DNA from: Thermoplasmata archaeon
Lineage (GTDB): Archaea; Thermoplasmatota; Thermoplasmata; Sysuiplasmatales; Sysuiplasmataceae
Assembly (NCBI GenBank): GCA_021806165.1
Contig: JAJZXY010000005.1
Location: forward strand, 1 to 64,000
Direction: 5' to 3'
DNA: 64,000 nt
Below the pieces are notes generated by a model. The model had not been told where the DNA came from. It was given only the letters and a program-made list of their open reading frames with translations, and ran no database searches. Of this stretch, positions 60,543 to 64,000 are shown piece by piece. The position numbers and the translations under genes are program-made. Every line of letters starts with the position of its first letter. Position 1 is the stretch's first letter.

Positions 60543-61772
60543 TTGAAAATCCTGGACCGTCTCAGGCTGTCGGTTGATGCAGTGATCGCTCTGTCATGGG
60601 CATGTTCCTATTACATTTCCCTGCTCTTCCCTGCTGATTTCGCCGGTCTGAGTCATATACTGCTGCTTGTTATCTATCTTGGCATCCTCTTCGCCCTCAC
60701 GAGAGAAAGATTTCTTCATTTGAGATTCGACATGCATGTTGTTCGCTCCTCAGTTCTGGGCTTGGTGTTTGTTCTGCTTCTCTTTGAGCCTGTTTTTGTG
60801 TCAGCGTTTCATTTTTCGGCTCTGCCGCCCCTGATTTTCCTTGAGCAGCTGCTCTTCATGTTCCTTTACGGGATTTTCCTTCAGGTTTTCCTTTTCAATT
60901 TCAACGCTGAACGGGCCGTCAAAAGGGGGGATAAGACTGCTATCAACCTTCCGTTCGTCCTTTTTCTCTCCACAATTTTCCAGCTCAACAGTATTTTATT
61001 CATCGTCAGGGGCTCGCCCATCACTGTCCTGAATTTCACTCTTAACGCAATAGCAGGCATAGTTCTGTTCTATCTTCTCTTCATAATGTATGTCAAGTTC
61101 AGGTTCAATAATCTCCCCGGAATTGTCTTCTATGTATTCTACTCCGTCCCAGTGCTGGTCAGCGTTTCCTACAGCTCCTCCCCCATTCTGTCCTCTGCCT
61201 GGATATTCGTTGATTTCTCCGTTGTGCTCATAATGCTTGAGCTGCTCGTCAGGGACAATGTCTATTCCATCAAGCTAACAAAGCCCGGCAATCCGTTAAG
61301 GGAGAAACGGAACAAATCGAGTGTCATAATCACACTGGGCGTCGTAGCTGCAATGCTGGCAGGCATCTTCGTGGTAGCGCCCCTTGTGATGGGCACGGCG
61401 CATCCCTTCCTCACAGATCCCACGGGAAGCATGTACCCTGTCATCAAGCCCAATTCCCTCCTGATAGTCAGGGGGACGGGCGTACATAGCATACAGGTTG
61501 GCCAGATACTCGTATTCACCGCCCCCTGGGACCACAATCTGACTGTTGCTCATCAGGTCATCAAGATACTGAACCATAACGGGACGGTCTATTTCCAGAC
61601 AAAGGGCATAGCGAATTCCGTCCAGGATCCTCTTCCTGTGCCTGCCTACGACGTCCGCGGCGTCGTCGTCACAAGCGTACCGTATCTTGGCTATCTCTTT
61701 ATCTACTCATACGCGTTCCTGTCCGCAATCCTGATTGCTGTGGCGATAATCGGTACAGTGAAATTCAAATGA
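60543..61772 (+). CDS. Signal peptidase I, S26B type, with N-terminal membrane domain
   Basis: A 409-residue membrane peptidase. The C-terminal third is the catalytic domain: DPTGSMYPVIKPNSLLIVRG with Ser296, and LTVAHQVIKI with His337 in place of the bacterial Lys, the archaeal/ER pattern; the final acidic block is NSVQDPLPVPAYDVRG. The N-terminal 265 residues form seven to eight membrane helices and are an unusual extension, as in SipW-cognate peptidases of archaea. The start is TTG 60543. Its stop overlaps the next gene (ATGA). Confidence 0.85.
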   Translation: MKILDRLRLSVDAVIALSWACSYYISLLFPADFAGLSHILLLVIYLGILFALTRERFLHLRFDMHVVRSSVLGLVFVLLLFEPVFVSAFHFSALPPLIFLEQLLFMFLYGIFLQVFLFNFNAERAVKRGDKTAINLPFVLFLSTIFQLNSILFIVRGSPITVLNFTLNAIAGIVLFYLLFIMYVKFRFNNLPGIVFYVFYSVPVLVSVSYSSSPILSSAWIFVDFSVVLIMLELLVRDNVYSIKLTKPGNPLREKRNKSSVIITLGVVAAMLAGIFVVAPLVMGTAHPFLTDPTGSMYPVIKPNSLLIVRGTGVHSIQVGQILVFTAPWDHNLTVAHQVIKILNHNGTVYFQTKGIANSVQDPLPVPAYDVRGVVVTSVPYLGYLFIYSYAFLSAILIAVAIIGTVKFK

Positions 61773-62308
61773 TCCCAATCTATGTGCCGCAAATAATAGC
61801 GCTGGCTTATATAGGGACAGACCTGATCGCGGTAGTTTCGTTCCTCAGGCTGAGAAGCAGGCTTTCCGGAATCAACCTGAACCTGGTACTGTTAATGAAA
61901 TTCAGGGAGCTTGCAGAATTCTACAGCAGGGGGGACACTTCAGAGTTTATGGCCAGGCTGGTCGCCACTCCTTCTCAATCCATTGCTTCAGATGCTTTTA
62001 CAGGAAGTTACGGTCTGCTGAACAGAGAGATTGAGAATCTGCAAAGGCAGTTTGGCCTGCCTTACAAACTCAGGGAGAGGCCGAGGGAGATGAGGAATGC
62101 GATACTGGAGCTCTCCGTATTTGCCATCCTTCTCACCTTTTCCACCTCATTCGCAGCTGTATCAAATGCTGTTCTCACAGGGCTTTTGTTTGCAATTCTG
62201 CTCAACACAGTATTCTACTATCCTTTTATTTCACTGTATTATGATTCGGTTGACGATCTGAAAGAGGTCTCCGGAATCCAGTCTAAAGTGAATACGAAGG
62301 ATGCGTAG
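61769..62308 (+). CDS. Membrane protein coupled to the signal peptidase
   Basis: A 179-residue protein with no recognised family. It has an N-terminal helix (YVPQIIALAYIGTDLIAVV), a long helical cytosolic or extracytosolic part (LLNREIENLQRQFGLPYK) and two C-terminal helices (ILELSVFAILLTFSTSFAAV and LLFAILLNTVFYYPFI). The ATG overlaps the peptidase stop by 4 bases, so the proteins are made together and may form a complex. Confidence 0.65.
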   Translation: MIPIYVPQIIALAYIGTDLIAVVSFLRLRSRLSGINLNLVLLMKFRELAEFYSRGDTSEFMARLVATPSQSIASDAFTGSYGLLNREIENLQRQFGLPYKLRERPREMRNAILELSVFAILLTFSTSFAAVSNAVLTGLLFAILLNTVFYYPFISLYYDSVDDLKEVSGIQSKVNTKDA

Positions 62309-62377
62309 ATCCAGTCCCCCTCAATATGCTCCGCGCTGAAAATGCACTCAGAACACAGCATGTGCAATGAAGCGGTG

Positions 62378-63436
62378 TCAGCTGTCTTTCAGTGGTCTGT
62401 ACCTTTTGCGCCGTCCCGCTTCCTGCCGAACGCTGTAGTAGTATATGCCGGAGCCGTACTCTGCGAAAAGCGTGCACTTTCCATCCGCACTGTACATGAA
62501 GATCGGCTGGCCAGAAAGATCGCTCAGCTTGGTCAGCTCCGCGAGCGATCCTACCGCCATCCCTGCCCTTGTTGACAGCGGGTCGGCGTCCACGGCGATA
62601 ATGTTGTCCCCGTTTTTTCTTATGAATGTCTCAATATCCGTTAGCTTCCTGCCCTGCAGGCCGGCGAGGAGGGCGCCTGTTATTGCGGCCGCAGCCGCCA
62701 GTGATATGTATGATAACGTCTGAAGCGATGACCTGTCATTGGGAAGCGGAATTATTCTCTCAACTGTTGAGGTTGCATTGTTCCATGCATTCGGGTCGTG
62801 CGTCACCTGCATGTACTGCCATGATTCGTTCCTGTTCGGAGAGAAGAACTGGAGAGGATAATTCACAGTCAGCTCGAGAGATGTATGGTTCAGCGCCAGG
62901 CTGTTGCCTATGAATTCACTTTCTGATGCATTGAAAACGATTGTGGGGTCCCCTGAGGAGATATTCAGCTGTCTGTTTATCTCCTGTATGTGTGCCAGAG
63001 TTCCGTTGAGGTCGAACGGGACCTCAACCCAGCGGGTGTACTGTGTCCCGTTGAATGCAAAGGTGTAGCTGTAATATCTGAAGTCAGTGGTCCACTGCGG
63101 CGACGTGCCGGACAGGACTTCCATTGTGACCGTGACATAGACCGTCACCCCCACTGGGAAATTGGATGAAAAGACGTACTCTGACATTATAGTCTCATTG
63201 TTTGTAATGTTGCTGAATATAGAGCCCGGGTCGGAAACTTCAGACGTATTGTACAGCATGTTTGGTTTCATTGAAGTGTTGACCATTGACCTGAGCCCCG
63301 AAGTGTATGAGAAAGAGACGCTGCTGACCGCTTCGGTCTTCTGGGATGCAGCCAGCGTCATGGTGAAACCGGCTATGACAACCTCCACTGCAAGCGCCAA
63401 AGAAAGCAGCAGTTTGCCATGCTTACTCCATTTCAA
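62378..63436 (-). CDS. DUF5305-like membrane-anchored protein
   Basis: A 352-residue protein matching in layout the archaeal DUF5305 family, which as I recall occurs next to SipW-type peptidases and secreted subunits. N-terminal helix LLLSLALAVEVVIAGFTMTL, a large extracellular beta-rich domain rich in Asn and Ser (SFSYTSGLRSMVNTSMKPNM, WTTDFRYYSYTFAFNGTQYT), a second helix SYISLAAAAAITGALLAGLQ and a cytosolic tail of about 95 residues (KNGDNIIAVDADPLSTRAGM). The start is TTG 63436, 9 bases after the regulator stop. Confidence 0.72.
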   Translation of the reverse strand: MKWSKHGKLLLSLALAVEVVIAGFTMTLAASQKTEAVSSVSFSYTSGLRSMVNTSMKPNMLYNTSEVSDPGSIFSNITNNETIMSEYVFSSNFPVGVTVYVTVTMEVLSGTSPQWTTDFRYYSYTFAFNGTQYTRWVEVPFDLNGTLAHIQEINRQLNISSGDPTIVFNASESEFIGNSLALNHTSLELTVNYPLQFFSPNRNESWQYMQVTHDPNAWNNATSTVERIIPLPNDRSSLQTLSYISLAAAAAITGALLAGLQGRKLTDIETFIRKNGDNIIAVDADPLSTRAGMAVGSLAELTKLSDLSGQPIFMYSADGKCTLFAEYGSGIYYYSVRQEAGRRKRYRPLKDS

Positions 63437-63445
63437 GTAATACCC

Positions 63446-63712
63446 CTAGTACGTTTTTTTTCCTGTGAGATAAGAAAGGGCAGTCAGCTGCGAAAGAACC
63501 TTGTGCCCCTTGTCTGTTGCCCTGTAGGTTATTTTTCCTTCCAGCTGGGCCTGCACGATGAGTTCCTGCTGAATCATCCTGTTGATTATGCGGATAGTAG
63601 ATTCGAAGTTAAGGTTGCACCTTGTCTTGATTCTCGTCCTGGTGGCTTCGTCACTTGCTATGAGGCTGAGGACGTCGTGTATTATGGCAGTTTCATCTCT
63701 CCTTCTCTTCAT
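63446..63712 (-). CDS. Winged-helix regulator of the secretion cluster
   Basis: An 88-residue archaeal winged helix-turn-helix protein (HTH_45-like): AIIHDVLSLIASDEATRTRI, ESTIRIINRMIQQELIV, wing LEGKITYRATDKGHKVL, and a C-terminal helix. It is the first gene of the minus-strand pair with the DUF5305 gene and probably regulates the surrounding cluster. ATG 63712. Confidence 0.72.
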   Translation of the reverse strand: MKRRRDETAIIHDVLSLIASDEATRTRIKTRCNLNFESTIRIINRMIQQELIVQAQLEGKITYRATDKGHKVLSQLTALSYLTGKKTY

Positions 63713-63822
63713 TGTTTACCTGTTCCTCGTTTATGCCAGCGATCCTGTCACCACGCTAACTTCCAGCATTATCAATTTTGATAATTGGTGAAGGGAGATG
63801 ACGCAAATAAACCTTATGGCCG

Positions 63823-63836
63823 GTGAGTAAATTTAT
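63823..63836 (+). promoter_or_regulatory. TATA-like box before a gene at the window edge
   Basis: GAGTAAATTTATTC, an isolated A/T-rich stretch after the divergent regulator. Transcription would start near 63862. Confidence 0.35.
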
Positions 63837-63944
63837 TCATGACACAGAGTGTCTGTCTTTGCAAACGATATTCTGCTGTATCTCTCCCGGTGACTCGTCC
63901 GAGGTGAAATGAAATGTTATCGGTTTAGGGAAATGGGGCAACAT

Positions 63945-64000
63945 AATGGCAGGAACAGCCGGTCTGCCTGTTGTCATGGACAGCGGACCGGTCAGAATGC
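63945..64000 (+). CDS. Start of a gene cut by the window end
   Basis: An ATG at 63945 opens 18 codons (MAGTAGLPVVMDSGPVRM) to the edge. The upstream purine-rich GGGAAATGGGG could bind the ribosome. Too short to assign. Confidence 0.35.

Noticed and set aside
63446-63460. Eight-T run as a transcription terminator
   Set aside because: It lies within the last codons of the winged-helix gene (Lys-Lys on the minus strand) and faces the wrong way for any upstream plus-strand gene.
1-64000. CRISPR array or cas genes
   Set aside because: No regularly spaced short repeats were seen and no Cas protein was recognised, despite the CARF regulator.
1-64000. tRNA and rRNA genes
   Set aside because: Intergenic spaces were scanned for a GGTTCRAATCC-type T arm and cloverleaf pairing; none was convincing.

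Overview
The window is archaeal chromosome. It carries the two-subunit tRNA amidotransferase GatD/GatE, an archaeal-type alanyl-tRNA synthetase with an N-terminal Cys cluster, aIF5A, Nop5, SepF, RtcB, an HVO_0476-type zinc protein and an ER-type (Ser/His) signal peptidase. Many genes have A/T-rich TATA-like boxes about 25 to 30 bases before the start and very short or absent leaders. Gene content, short leaders and metal resistance fit a relative of the Thermoplasmata (Euryarchaeota). That placement is inference from family recall; no search was run. By eye the base composition is fairly GC-rich, and 11-19 kb looks more A/T-rich than the core.

Layout. 0.2-6.7 kb: APC permease, nucleotidyltransferase and phosphoesterase pair, ureohydrolase, HisC-like aminotransferase, nitrilase. 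6.7-19.7 kb: an accessory, partly decayed metal island. It has an IS256-type transposase remnant, a broken DsrE gene with an oxidoreductase remnant, a copper module (P1B-ATPase, CopZ-like chaperone, divergent HxlR regulator), a membrane protein with three C2H2 fingers, a disulfide oxidoreductase bracketed by a perfect 201-bp direct repeat, an OsmC protein, a CARF-winged-helix protein, and a mercury module (HxlR regulator, MerP-like protein, MerA with C-terminal Cys pair, small Cys-Cys membrane protein). 20-31 kb: SepF, KaiC-like ATPase, HD hydrolase, broken surface-protein gene, RtcB, methyltransferase, ABC exporter, M61 peptidase, translin-family protein, PurD. 31-43 kb: exporter, YgjP-like protease, gatD-gatE, HemK-like methyltransferase, START-like protein, zinc protein, HAD phosphatase, surface protein, VOC protein, AlaRS. 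43-51 kb: a translationally coupled PadR/MFS/COG1361 operon with a perfect 20-bp palindrome at its promoter, a glucan phosphorylase-like enzyme, a second MFS protein and DUF763. 51-59.7 kb: two small coiled-coil genes, mtnA-comB, an M20 peptidase, Nop5, membrane proteins, aIF5A-agmatinase and a CaCA antiporter. 59.8-63.7 kb: a TasA-like secreted protein, dedicated S26B signal peptidase, partner membrane protein, DUF5305 protein and winged-helix regulator.

How they fit together. Copper and mercury genes form two separately regulated modules, each with its own HxlR regulator next to an A/T-rich dyad. aIF5A and agmatinase are coupled, as expected if agmatine-derived polyamine feeds hypusination. 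The last cluster looks like a biofilm or pilus fibre system: a secreted subunit, the peptidase to process it, accessory membrane proteins and a regulator.

The most promising items for follow-up are the TasA-like/S26B/DUF5305 cluster, the 201-bp zinc-finger repeat around the reductase, the CARF regulator without CRISPR genes, the Cys-Cys mini membrane protein after merA, and the PadR palindrome. No tRNA, rRNA or CRISPR array was recognised.
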